The notes under the pieces were generated by a model. It was not told the origin of the DNA, ran no database searches, and saw nothing but the letters and a program-made list of their open reading frames with translations. The translations under genes were made by a program, and so were the position numbers. From Oscillospiraceae bacterium (lineage in GTDB: Bacteria > Bacillota_A > Clostridia > Oscillospirales > Oscillospiraceae): a stretch of 21,955 nucleotides of DNA. Positions 14,903-21,910 of the stretch are shown here, piece by piece. The stretch lies in contig JAEDOK010000010.1 of NCBI GenBank assembly GCA_016302005.1, positions 1-21,955 of the forward strand, read 5' to 3'. Every line of letters begins with the position of its first letter. Position 1 is the first letter of the stretch.

Positions 14903-15517
14903 ATGAAAAGCAGACATATTGCCATTGAACGGGAATACGGCAGCGGCGGCACGCAGATCGCGTGGCGTCTGGCGGAGGAATGCGGCGTGCCGTGCTACGG
15001 CCGAGAGATCTTGGAAGAGGTTTCGAAGCGGTACGGTGTCTCGGTGGAGCGGTTGGAACGCTACGAGGAGAGCACCACGGGCAGCTTCCTCTATTCTATT
15101 ATGGCAATGGCAAAGGCACAGACCGGCGACGCTGAGATGCTCGGCGCGGAGGGACAGATGTTCTTAGCGGAGCAGAAAATCATTCGGCAGCTTGCCGCGC
15201 AGGGACGGGCGGTCTTCCTTGGGCACTGTGCCTCGGAAGCGTTTGAGGACAAAAAGCGCGTGGTCAGAGTTTTTATCCGCGGACAGGCGGAGGACAAAAA
15301 GCGGCGCGTCAAGCAGGAATACGGCATCGCGGAGAACCGTATTGAGGAGACAATGCGCCGCTTTGACAAGAAACGGGCGAATTACTATTACGCCAACACC
15401 CTGCGCCGTTGGGATGACCGAAATAATTTTGATCTTGTCCTGGACAGCACCGCGCTCGGCATTGACGGCTGCGTTGCAGTGTTAAAGCCGCTGCTTTGCG
15501 GGAACGAGGAATTATAA
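14903..15517 (+). CDS. Cytidylate kinase-like family protein
   Basis: The product has 204 residues and resembles the Cytidylate_kin2-type proteins of Clostridia. It starts HIAIEREYGSGGTQIAWRLAEE, matching the family pattern of REYGSGG followed by a helix, and later has an Arg-rich lid-like region (KKRRVKQEYGIAENRIEETM) and the typical YYYANTLRRWDDRNNFDLVLDS. The canonical GxxGxGK phosphate loop of Cmk is replaced by GSGGTQI, so CMP kinase activity should not be assumed. ATG 14903 has a somewhat distant GAAGAAGGG. The gene stands alone, divergent from proB, and ends at a terminator. Confidence 0.8.
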   Translation: MKSRHIAIEREYGSGGTQIAWRLAEECGVPCYGREILEEVSKRYGVSVERLERYEESTTGSFLYSIMAMAKAQTGDAEMLGAEGQMFLAEQKIIRQLAAQGRAVFLGHCASEAFEDKKRVVRVFIRGQAEDKKRRVKQEYGIAENRIEETMRRFDKKRANYYYANTLRRWDDRNNFDLVLDSTALGIDGCVAVLKPLLCGNEEL

Positions 15518-15548
15518 AAATCACCTTGCGCAACGCTGGTGGTTTTTT
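15517..15548 (+). terminator. Intrinsic terminator after the cytidylate kinase-like gene
   Basis: AAAATCACC pairs with GGTGGTTTT over nine bp with one T-G wobble around a 12-base loop, and TTTTTT follows at 15543-15548. The left arm starts on the stop codon. Confidence 0.8.
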
Positions 15549-15607
15549 ATGGGTGCCTGCACGGGCATGTCAGGGATGCCGCATGCTGCGAGAAACGAAA
15601 CAGCCAA

Positions 15608-15637
15608 TGTAGGGCGGGGACATGTCCCCGCCCTACA
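15608..15637. repeat. 30-bp perfect palindrome, copy 2 of 3
   Basis: The sequence is identical over all 30 bases to the copy at 6568-6597. It lies in the convergent gap between the cytidylate-kinase-like gene and rluC, 25 bases beyond the 3' end of rluC. No T-run follows on either strand. Confidence 0.9.
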
Positions 15638-15662
15638 GGTTCTATCCGCAAAGGGTGCAGCT

Positions 15663-16622
15663 CTATTTTTTCGGGAAATATTCGTCAACGAAGTCCACTT
15701 TTTCGACAGTGAAGGTTTTTCCGTTTAAGGCGTTCAGGGAACCTGCGTCGGTGGTAAAGCGGAAGGTGAGCTTGTAGGAATAGAGTGCCTGATACTTGCG
15801 GTCGAAGCGCTTGTCGAGCTTGCCGTATTTGCCGTCTCCCAGCAGAGGATGCCCAGCGTGGGCGAATTGGGCACGGATCTGGTGCGTCCTGCCGGTGATC
15901 AGCTCGCACTCGACCAGAGAAAGCCCGTTGCGGCTCTCCAAGACCTCATAGCGCGTCTCGCAGGTCTTTGCACCCTTCTGCGGCGCGTCCGTCACAAAGA
16001 CGCGGTTCTTCACAGCATCTTTAAATAGGTAGCCGCGCAGAACGCCGGATTTTGGCTTCGGCGTACCCTCGACGATGGCGAGATAGCGCTTGTCCAGCTC
16101 GCGGTCCTTGATCTTCTGATTCATCACGCGCAGCGCCTCGGCGGTCTTTGCCGCAATGACGATGCCGCCCGTGTTGCGGTCAATGCGGTTGCACAGGGCG
16201 GGCGTGAAGGCGTTTTCCTCGCGCGGACGCCACTCCCGCTTGGCATAGAGATACGCCTGTATGTGATCGATCAGGGTCTTGCCGTATTCTGCGCCGTCGT
16301 GCGGGTGGACGGCGATGCCGGGGCGCTTATCCACCAAGAGAAGGCTTTCGTCCTCGTAGACAATATTGAACTTTGGCGCGGCGACGGTCAGATAGGCGTT
16401 ATCCTCGCGCGGCGTGTCGAAGAATTCATCGTTGATATAAAGCTGTAAAATATCGCCCTCGCAGAGCCGGTCGTCCCGCTGTGCGCGGGCGTTGTTGCGC
16501 TTGATGCGCTTGAGACGGATATATTTCTGCGCGAGGGAGGCGGGCAGCAACGGCACCGCCTTTGCCAGAAAACGGTCGAGCCGCTGACCGGCATCGTTTT
16601 TGCCGATTGTAATTTCCTTCAT
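15663..16622 (-). CDS. RluA-family 23S rRNA pseudouridine synthase (RluC/RluD-like)
   Basis: The product has 319 residues. An S4-like RNA-binding region (about 12-60, GQRLDRFLAK ... IKRNNARAQRDDRLCEGD) precedes the RluA catalytic domain. The catalytic aspartate is D148 in NRIDRNTGG, corresponding to the family HRLDxxTSG. VDKRPGIAVHPHDG and the late GRTHQIRAQFAHAGHPLLGD are also diagnostic. The frame extends 38 codons upstream, but ATG ending at 16622 gives the normal N-terminus and has AGGAGAC upstream. The exact uridine target cannot be read from sequence. It is divergent from yceD-rpmF. Confidence 0.9.
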   Translation of the reverse strand: MKEITIGKNDAGQRLDRFLAKAVPLLPASLAQKYIRLKRIKRNNARAQRDDRLCEGDILQLYINDEFFDTPREDNAYLTVAAPKFNIVYEDESLLLVDKRPGIAVHPHDGAEYGKTLIDHIQAYLYAKREWRPREENAFTPALCNRIDRNTGGIVIAAKTAEALRVMNQKIKDRELDKRYLAIVEGTPKPKSGVLRGYLFKDAVKNRVFVTDAPQKGAKTCETRYEVLESRNGLSLVECELITGRTHQIRAQFAHAGHPLLGDGKYGKLDKRFDRKYQALYSYKLTFRFTTDAGSLNALNGKTFTVEKVDFVDEYFPKK

Positions 16623-16668
16623 GATTGTCTCCTGTGGGCAAAAAAGCCCGAATGGTTCGTTTGAAAAT

Positions 16669-16697
16669 ACTATGCGGCAGAAAAATCCGAATGTCAA
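16669..16697 (-). promoter_or_regulatory. Sigma-A promoter for the pseudouridine synthase gene
   Basis: On the minus strand TTGACA (16692-16697) and CATAGT (16669-16674) are 17 bases apart. A small GGGC-A6-GCCC inverted repeat at 16636-16649 lies in the resulting leader. Confidence 0.68.
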
Positions 16698-16729
16698 GCA
16701 CTTTTTCGCGGAAAAAATCAAAAAAGCAT

Positions 16730-16758
16730 TTGACAAACGGGACTTCAGCCGTTATAAT
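16730..16758 (+). promoter_or_regulatory. Perfect-consensus sigma-A promoter of yceD-rpmF
   Basis: TTGACA at 16730-16735 and TATAAT at 16753-16758 are separated by exactly 17 bases, matching consensus at all 12 positions. This fits strong constitutive expression of a ribosomal protein gene. Confidence 0.92.
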
Positions 16759-16791
16759 ATTTCCTGCACGACTATGAAACAGGGGATTGCT

Positions 16792-17295
16792 ATGCTGTTA
16801 AGGTTGTCTAAAATTATTGAAACGCCCGACAGCGTCCTTCCGTTTGAGACCACGCTGGATCTGCGTGAGCTGCAATTCGGCGGAAGCCGCCCGGTGCAGG
16901 AGCCTGTTTCGGCAAAGGGTGCCGTTCGCAACACGGCGGGTGTGCTCCTGCTCGACGCGGAGCTTACCACCGTCCTGCACGGCGTATGTGATCGCTGCGC
17001 GGCGGAGTTTACCAGAAAGCTCACCGTTCCCGCCCACGCCGTCCTTACGACCGAATTGGAAAATGAGGATGAGGCGGACGAATGGATCTTTTTGCTGGAA
17101 GACGACTGCGCAGACCTCGACGAGATCCTGACGACCGCGTTCGTGCTCCAAATGGATTCCAAGCTGCTGTGCAAGCCGGACTGCAAGGGACTGTGCTTCC
17201 GCTGCGGCAAGAATCTGAACGAGGGCAAGTGCAATTGCCGCCCTGAGACTGATCCCCGTTTGGCTGTCCTTGGGCAGCTGTTGAAGGATAAGTAA
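16792..17295 (+). CDS. YceD family (DUF177) protein upstream of rpmF
   Basis: The product has 167 residues. DUF177/YceD proteins are linked to 23S rRNA accumulation and are almost always encoded just before rpmF, as here. Visible marks are VCDRCAAEF (C66, C69), an acidic middle, and a Cys-rich CKPDCKGLCFRCGKNLN followed by CNC, which probably bind zinc. ATG 16792 is chosen because AGGGG lies at 16781-16785. An in-frame ATG at 16774 would be only about nine bases from the expected transcription start and has no ribosome binding site. The ATG of rpmF is 34 bases after the stop. Confidence 0.9.
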   Translation: MLLRLSKIIETPDSVLPFETTLDLRELQFGGSRPVQEPVSAKGAVRNTAGVLLLDAELTTVLHGVCDRCAAEFTRKLTVPAHAVLTTELENEDEADEWIFLLEDDCADLDEILTTAFVLQMDSKLLCKPDCKGLCFRCGKNLNEGKCNCRPETDPRLAVLGQLLKDK

Positions 17296-17328
17296 TTTTT
17301 TTAGCATCTGACCAAGGAGGTGTCATTC

Positions 17329-17517
17329 ATGGCTGTTCCGAAGTGTAAGGTTTCCAAGGCGAGACGGGATAAGAGACGCAGCTCTCATTGGAAGCTCTCC
17401 GTGCCCGGCGTCGTTGCCTGCCCCAAGTGTGGCGAGCCCCGCCTGCCCCACAGAGCTTGCAAGAATTGCGGTACCTACAATGGCCGCGAGGTTCTTCCTG
17501 CCGCTGAAGCGAAATAA
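17329..17517 (+). CDS. rpmF: 50S ribosomal protein L32 (bL32), zinc-binding form
   Basis: The 62-residue product starts [20 protein letters not shown], the standard bL32 N-terminus. It retains both cysteine pairs, C31/C34 and C44/C47, so it is the zinc-containing type rather than the zinc-independent paralogue made during zinc starvation. An ideal AAGGAGGTG at 17314-17322 lies eight bases before ATG 17329; an upstream in-frame GTG at 17320 overlaps this site and is rejected. The gene is transcribed with the YceD gene from the consensus promoter at 16730-16758 and ends at the terminator at 17537-17570. Confidence 0.97.
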   Translation: MAVPKCKVSKARRDKRRSSHWKLSVPGVVACPKCGEPRLPHRACKNCGTYNGREVLPAAEAK

Positions 17518-17536
17518 GTTCGCACGGATAAGAGAT

Positions 17537-17570
17537 GAGGAGGGAATGTGTTCCTTCCTCTTTTCTTTTT
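17537..17570 (+). terminator. Intrinsic terminator after rpmF
   Basis: GAGGAGGGAA (17537-17546) pairs with TTCCTTCCTC (17551-17560), with one G-T wobble and a TGTG loop, followed by TTTTCTTTTT. Confidence 0.9.
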
Positions 17571-17600
17571 CGGCGGAGACGAAATGGGAACGCAAGGATC

Positions 17601-17628
17601 GTAGGGCGGGGACATGTCCCCGCCCTAC
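17601..17628. repeat. 28-bp perfect palindrome, copy 3 of 3
   Basis: The inner 28 bases match the copies at 6568 and 15608 exactly. The outermost T-A pair is lost because the left flank is C. It lies between the rpmF terminator and the acetyltransferase start. Read as protein in this frame it gives RAGTCPRPT, which creates a false N-terminal extension of the next gene. Confidence 0.9.
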
Positions 17629-17647
17629 AGAGTGGATGGAGGGTTAT

Positions 17648-18115
17648 ATGGAAATTCGAAGAGCGAAGCATTGTGATCTGCCGGCGCTGCATCGGCTGCT
17701 GCGGCAGGTGCTGGAGGTACATCATAAAGGACGTCCCGATCTGTTTCGCGGCGGAACGGAGAAATACACCGATGAGGAGCTGCGGGAGCTGCTTGGCGAC
17801 GAGACACGCCCGATCTTTGTCGCGGTGCAAGACGGCAATGTCTGCGGTTATGCGTTTTGTATGTTCCGCCGTTTTCCTGAAGACAATATCCTGACCGATG
17901 TCCAAACGCTTTACATTGACGATCTTTGCGTGGACGAAAACGCGCGAGGACAGGGGATCGGCAGGGCGCTGTATGCTTATGTGCGCGACTTTGCAAAGGA
18001 GCAGGGCTGCTATAATCTGACGCTCAATGTCTGGGCGTGCAACGAAAACGCGCTCCGCTTTTATGAAGCCTGCGGCTTGAAACCGCAAAAAATCGGCATG
18101 GAGACGATCCTATAA
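17648..18115 (+). CDS. GNAT family N-acetyltransferase
   Basis: The product has 155 residues with a GNAT fold. The acetyl-CoA motif is VDENARGQGIGRALYAYV, with RGQGIG at about 100-105, and motif B is VWACNENALRFYEACGLKPQ. The substrate is unknown. ATG 17648 has GGAGGG four bases upstream; an in-frame ATG at 17636 adds four residues but has no ribosome binding site. The frame continues upstream through the 28-bp palindrome, which I treat as non-coding. No clear promoter is visible between the rpmF terminator and the start. A RimI-type role in ribosomal protein acetylation is possible but not supported by specific residues. Confidence 0.88.
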   Translation: MEIRRAKHCDLPALHRLLRQVLEVHHKGRPDLFRGGTEKYTDEELRELLGDETRPIFVAVQDGNVCGYAFCMFRRFPEDNILTDVQTLYIDDLCVDENARGQGIGRALYAYVRDFAKEQGCYNLTLNVWACNENALRFYEACGLKPQKIGMETIL

Positions 18116-18126
18116 CGCTTTCATGG

Positions 18127-18154
18127 TTGAAATATTTGCGCATTTGTGTAATAA
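18127..18154 (+). promoter_or_regulatory. Possible sigma-A promoter before the broken lipoprotein gene and der
   Basis: TTGAAA at 18127-18132 and TAATAA at 18149-18154 are 16 bases apart. It is the best promoter candidate in the 332-bp gap between the acetyltransferase and der. Confidence 0.45.
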
Positions 18155-18190
18155 TAGGGAAAATCGGGAAATTTGGAAAGTGGGAAGACG

Positions 18191-18429
18191 ATGAAGAAAT
18201 GATGGTTGCTCCTGACACTTGCGCGCTGACCTTGCGCCTTGCCGCCTGTGGGAGAGGAAAACAGGGGACACTTCAGCTCCGGCAGGAGGACCTTGACGAA
18301 GAAGAGAGCAGCGCGCCGGAGTCGACGACCAGGGAGGAGACGACAACGGAAGCACCCACTACCGAGATGCCGACCACGGAGGCACGGACCGAGTCTTGGC
18401 AGAGTTTCGGTCTGACGGAATCAGAATAA
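18191..18429 (+). pseudogene. Apparent remnant of a small lipoprotein gene, disrupted in its signal peptide
   Basis: From ATG 18191 the frame reads M-K-K and then TGA, followed by W-L-L-L-T-L-A-R and another stop. One frame over, the sequence reads LTLRLAACGRGKQ and then an open acidic Glu/Thr/Ser-rich stretch to TAA 18427-18429. Removing one TGA codon after M-K-K and one GC from the run GCGCGC restores MKKWLLLTLALTLRLAACG, a textbook lipoprotein signal with lipobox LAAC. Two small duplications therefore seem to have broken the gene. The tail (SAPESTTREETTTEAPTTE) resembles the PrkC tail and the other small lipoprotein. Starts at 18199 or 18202 in the open frame would make a protein without a proper signal. 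Sequencing error at both sites is less likely but not excluded. Confidence 0.6.
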
Positions 18430-18447
18430 CAAAAGGAGGCAGAGAAT

Positions 18448-19776
18448 ATGGCAAAGCCTTTGGTAGCGATCGTGGGCAGACCCAATGTGGGAAAGTCCAT
18501 GCTCTTTAACAAGCTCACGGGCAAGCGCACCGCCATCGTCGAGGATACCCCCGGCGTGACGCGCGACCGCATTTACGGCACCTGTGACTGGAACGGCAGA
18601 GAATTCGAGCTGGTGGATACGGGCGGCATCGAGCCGAACACCGACAGCGAGATGTTGAAATTCATGCGCCGTCAGGCGGAGATCGCCATCGAGACGGCAG
18701 ATGTGATCGTCATGGTCACGGATGTGAAAACCGGTGTAACAGCGGCGGATATGGACGTAGCATCCATGCTCCTGCGCAGCAAGAAGCCTGTGTGCCTCGC
18801 GGTCAACAAGTGCGACAGTGTGGGCACAACGAATCCCGATGTATACGAATTCTACATGCTGGGGTTGGGCGACCCTATCGAGGTCTCCGCCGTCCACGGG
18901 CACGGCACGGGCGATTTGCTCGACTGGTGCGTGGCGCATTTTCCGGAGGAGACAGAGGACGAGGACGAGGGCGAGATCATCAATGTTGCCATCGTCGGCA
19001 AGCCGAATGTCGGCAAGTCCAGCCTGCTCAACCGCATTTTAGGCGAGGAACGGGTGATCGTCTCCGATGTCGCAGGCACGACCCGTGACGCGATCGACAG
19101 CTATTTTGAAAACGAGTTCGGAAAATACCGCTTTATCGACACGGCGGGTATGCGCCGCAAGTCGAAGGTGGACGATGCGATCGAAAAATACTCCAATATG
19201 CGCTCCATTGCAGCCATCGACCGCGCGGATGTATGCCTGATTCTGATCGACGCCAACGAGGGCGTGACCGAGCAGGACACCAAGATCGCGGGACTGGCGC
19301 ATGAGGCGGGCAAGGCAAGCATCATCGTTGTCAACAAGTGGGACATGCTCGAAAAAGAAACGAACACGATGAACGAGATGACCGCGAAGATCCGGCAGGA
19401 TCTGAGCTATATGAGCTACGCGCCCGTGCTGTTTATCTCCGCATTGACCGGACAGCGTGTGAATAAGCTGTATGAGCTGATCAATTATGTGGCGAATCAG
19501 AGCGCGATGCGCATCACGACGGGTATGCTCAATAACATTCTGGAGGATGCGACCGCGCGTGTGCAGCCGCCGACGGACAAGGGCAGACGGCTGAAGATCT
19601 ATTATATGACGCAGGTCGGTGTAAAGCCGCCGCACTTCGTGTTCTTCTGTAATGATGCGCGTCTGTTCCACTTCTCCTATCAGCGCTATTTGGAAAATCA
19701 AATTCGCGCGGTCTTTGGGCTGGAGGGCACACCGGTCCGTATTTCGATCCGTCAGAAGGGAGATAAGGAAGAATGA
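18448..19776 (+). CDS. der: Ribosome biogenesis GTPase Der (EngA)
   Basis: The product has 442 residues and two GTPase domains in tandem, needed for 50S subunit assembly. Domain 1 has GRPNVGKS (10-17), DTGG (57-60) and NKCD (120-123). Domain 2 has GKPNVGKS (184-191), DTAG (231-234) and NKWD (296-299). A KH-like domain follows from about residue 355. The residue after the first GKS is Met instead of the usual Thr. AAAGGAGG precedes ATG 18448. The stop overlaps the plsY start (ATGA), and der-plsY-gpsA is a standard order in Clostridia. Confidence 0.96.
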   Translation: MAKPLVAIVGRPNVGKSMLFNKLTGKRTAIVEDTPGVTRDRIYGTCDWNGREFELVDTGGIEPNTDSEMLKFMRRQAEIAIETADVIVMVTDVKTGVTAADMDVASMLLRSKKPVCLAVNKCDSVGTTNPDVYEFYMLGLGDPIEVSAVHGHGTGDLLDWCVAHFPEETEDEDEGEIINVAIVGKPNVGKSSLLNRILGEERVIVSDVAGTTRDAIDSYFENEFGKYRFIDTAGMRRKSKVDDAIEKYSNMRSIAAIDRADVCLILIDANEGVTEQDTKIAGLAHEAGKASIIVVNKWDMLEKETNTMNEMTAKIRQDLSYMSYAPVLFISALTGQRVNKLYELINYVANQSAMRITTGMLNNILEDATARVQPPTDKGRRLKIYYMTQVGVKPPHFVFFCNDARLFHFSYQRYLENQIRAVFGLEGTPVRISIRQKGDKEE

Positions 19777-20420
19777 GTCCGTGGTTAAAAATCGTGATCT
19801 GCGTGATCGCCTGCTACCTGCTTGGCAGCGTGAATGGTGCGATTATCGTTTCCAAGGCGCGGATGCATGAAGATGTCCGCAAAAAGGGCAGCGGCAATGC
19901 GGGACTGACCAATTTCCTGCGCAGCTATGGCAGTTGGCTGACGCTGCTGGTCGTTGTGATCGACATGGGAAAAGTCGTCGCGGGCTGCCTGTTTGCGCAG
20001 TACTTCTTGAAGGAACTCGACCCGCCTGTCGCGCGGATGATCGCGGGTGTCGCGGTGCAGGTGGGACATATTTTCCCTGTTTTTTTCGGTTTCCACGGCG
20101 GCAAAGGTGTGCTCTGCACGGGTACGCTTGCCATTGTGATGAACTGGAAGATCGCCTGTATTGCCTTTTCGCTGTTTCTGATCACCTTCTTCGTCACGCG
20201 CTATGTCTCGTTGGGGTCGTTTGTCGGCGTGGTGTCCTTTGCGGTGATGCTGATCTTGCAGTATCATGATAACCTGTGGGTCTGCCTGCTGATGGCGGCG
20301 ATGGTCGTTTTAGTGTTCTTTATGCATCGCGGCAATATCAAGCGCCTGCTGCACGGACAGGAACGTAAGACTTACTTCCATAAAGCGAAGAACGAGCAGG
20401 AGGGAGGCGGAAAGTCATGA
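19773..20420 (+). CDS. plsY: Acyl-phosphate:glycerol-3-phosphate acyltransferase PlsY
   Basis: This 215-residue polytopic membrane enzyme acylates glycerol-3-phosphate to lysophosphatidate, the first step of phospholipid synthesis. PlsY motifs are LGSVNGAIIVSK (about 17-28), the loop RKKGSGNAGLTNFLR (36-50, phosphate binding) and HGGKGV (108-113). Hydrophobic helices at roughly 5-25, 54-76, 86-106 and two or three further ones fit the five-or-more-helix topology. It overlaps der at its start and gpsA at its end by ATGA, so the three are translationally coupled. GpsA makes the glycerol-3-phosphate that PlsY uses. Confidence 0.94.
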   Translation: MSPWLKIVICVIACYLLGSVNGAIIVSKARMHEDVRKKGSGNAGLTNFLRSYGSWLTLLVVVIDMGKVVAGCLFAQYFLKELDPPVARMIAGVAVQVGHIFPVFFGFHGGKGVLCTGTLAIVMNWKIACIAFSLFLITFFVTRYVSLGSFVGVVSFAVMLILQYHDNLWVCLLMAAMVVLVFFMHRGNIKRLLHGQERKTYFHKAKNEQEGGGKS

Positions 20421-21418
20421 GAATCATGGTTGCCGGCAGCGGCGGCTGGGGTACGGCACTGGCGATCCTGCTGCTGCGAAACGGACATGAGGTCACGCTT
20501 TGGTCTTATTGTGCGGAGGAGAGCGAGCAGTTGGCGCAGACATTGCAAAATCCCTTCCTGCCCGGTGTGGCGCTGCCGAAGGCGCTGCGCTTTACCTCTG
20601 ACGCTGCGCAGGCACGGGAGCAGGAGATGGCCGTTTTTGCAACACCGTCCTTCGCAGTCCGCTCCACGGCGAAGAGCTTTGCGGCTTATCTTCCGGAAAA
20701 TGCCATTTTGGTATCGGTCACAAAGGGGATCGAGGAGGACACGGGCTGCCGCATGAGTGAGCTGGTGGCGCAGGAGACGGGAAAAACCGTCGTCGCGCTC
20801 TCCGGGCCCTCTCATGCAGAGGAGGTCAGCCGCAGCATTCCGACGGGCGTTGTCGCCGCGTGCGCCGATCAGCAGCTTGCAGAGCGGGTGCAGACGGCGT
20901 TCATGTGCGAGCGGCTGCGCGTGTATACCTGCCCCGATGTTGTGGGCGTGGAATTAGGCGCGGCGCACAAAAATGTCATTGCCCTCTGCGCGGGCGTCTG
21001 CGACGGCATGGGCTACGGCGACAATACCAAGGCGCTTTTGATGACCCGTGGACTTGCCGAGGTCGCAAGACTCGGCATGGCGCTCGGCGCAAAGCGGGAG
21101 ACCTTCGCGGGGCTTGCGGGCGTGGGCGACCTGATCGTCACCTGTACCTCGATGCACTCGCGCAACCGCCGCGCCGGTATCCTGATCGGACAGGGACATG
21201 GCGTGCAGGAGGCAATGAAAGAAGTCGGCGCGGTCGTTGAGGGCTATTATGCGGCGAAGGCTGTGCATACGCTTGCCAAAAAGCACGGCGTGGAAATGCC
21301 GATCACCGAGGCATCTTACCGCGTGCTCTATGAAAACAGTGACCCGCGTGAGGAGATCAACCGTCTGATGTTGCGCCAAAAGACCTGCGAGGTCGAGGGT
21401 GCGGAATGGGCAAGGTAA
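20417..21418 (+). CDS. gpsA: NAD(P)-dependent glycerol-3-phosphate dehydrogenase
   Basis: The product has 333 residues and reduces dihydroxyacetone phosphate to sn-glycerol-3-phosphate for lipid synthesis. GSGGWGTAL at 7-15 is the Rossmann motif. VTKGIEEDTG, LSGPSHAEEV and ELGAAHKNV (catalytic lysine K185) are conserved, as are GDNTKALLMTRGLAE and GLAGVGDLIVTC. GGAGGCGG lies upstream of ATG 20417, inside plsY. The product feeds the PlsY reaction. The next start lies either 12 bases inside or five bases after its stop. Confidence 0.96.
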   Translation: MRIMVAGSGGWGTALAILLLRNGHEVTLWSYCAEESEQLAQTLQNPFLPGVALPKALRFTSDAAQAREQEMAVFATPSFAVRSTAKSFAAYLPENAILVSVTKGIEEDTGCRMSELVAQETGKTVVALSGPSHAEEVSRSIPTGVVAACADQQLAERVQTAFMCERLRVYTCPDVVGVELGAAHKNVIALCAGVCDGMGYGDNTKALLMTRGLAEVARLGMALGAKRETFAGLAGVGDLIVTCTSMHSRNRRAGILIGQGHGVQEAMKEVGAVVEGYYAAKAVHTLAKKHGVEMPITEASYRVLYENSDPREEINRLMLRQKTCEVEGAEWAR

Positions 21419-21423
21419 ACGGT

Positions 21424-21846
21424 ATGAGTGAGAAAAAAAGAGAATTGATCCGCACGATCAAGTTTACGATCTTCTCTGTCTCGGCGGGCGTGATCCAAAT
21501 AGGCTCGTTCACGCTGCTCAATGAGCTGCTGCATCTGGACTATTGGGTGAGCTACCTGATCGCGTTGGTGCTGTCGGTCGTTTGGAATTTTACACTCAAT
21601 CGGCGCTATACCTTCCAATCGGCAAACAATGTGCCGATCGCCATGCTCAAGGTCGCCCTGTTTTACGCCGTGTTTACACCCGCGTCCACATGGCTCGAGC
21701 ATTTTCTGGCGGGGCAGCATGGATGGAATGAGTATCTTGTCACAGGCATCAACATGGTGCTGAATTTCGTGCTGGAATTCCTCTATGACCGCTTCTTCGT
21801 CTTTCGAAACAGCCTTGATACGAATGAGCTTGCAAAAAAGAAATAA
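21424..21846 (+). CDS. GtrA-like family membrane protein
   Basis: The product has 140 residues and about four transmembrane helices (roughly 13-33, 37-57, 73-93 and 100-122). It carries typical GtrA marks: FxxxSxxAGVIQxGSF near the start, VWNFTLNRRYTFQ after helix 2, and a matching NFVLEFLYDRFFVFRN near the end. GtrA-like proteins are thought to move isoprenoid-linked sugars across the membrane for wall polymer or glycolipid glycosylation. ATG 21424 is chosen because it gives the usual N-terminus with AAGG eight bases upstream; ATG 21406, overlapping gpsA, is an alternative adding six residues. No partner glycosyltransferase is visible in the window. Confidence 0.87.
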   Translation: MSEKKRELIRTIKFTIFSVSAGVIQIGSFTLLNELLHLDYWVSYLIALVLSVVWNFTLNRRYTFQSANNVPIAMLKVALFYAVFTPASTWLEHFLAGQHGWNEYLVTGINMVLNFVLEFLYDRFFVFRNSLDTNELAKKK

Positions 21847-21849
21847 GAA

Positions 21850-21883
21850 AAGTCCCGGTTTTGCTTGCGCAGAATCGGGACTT
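21850..21883. terminator. Hairpin after the GtrA-like gene, possible bidirectional terminator
   Basis: AAGTCCCGGTTTTGC and GCAGAATCGGGACTT pair over 15 bp with two wobble pairs and a TTGC loop. It begins four bases after the GtrA-like stop. The T-run is better on the minus strand than on the plus strand. Confidence 0.7.
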
Positions 21884-21910
21884 GCGGCAATTCGCGGTCG
21901 GCTGATACTA

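Noticed and set aside
6568..17628. The repeated palindromes as a CRISPR array
   Set aside because: The copies are kilobases apart, there are only three, no regular spacers exist and no cas genes are present.
17414..17647. N-terminal extension of the acetyltransferase through the palindrome
   Set aside because: It would overlap rpmF and translate a terminator and the palindrome. ATG 17648 has its own ribosome binding site and gives the normal GNAT N-terminus.
17327..18088. Minus-strand open frame of 253 codons opposite rpmF and the acetyltransferase
   Set aside because: It crosses a terminator and the 28-bp palindrome and opposes two clear genes.
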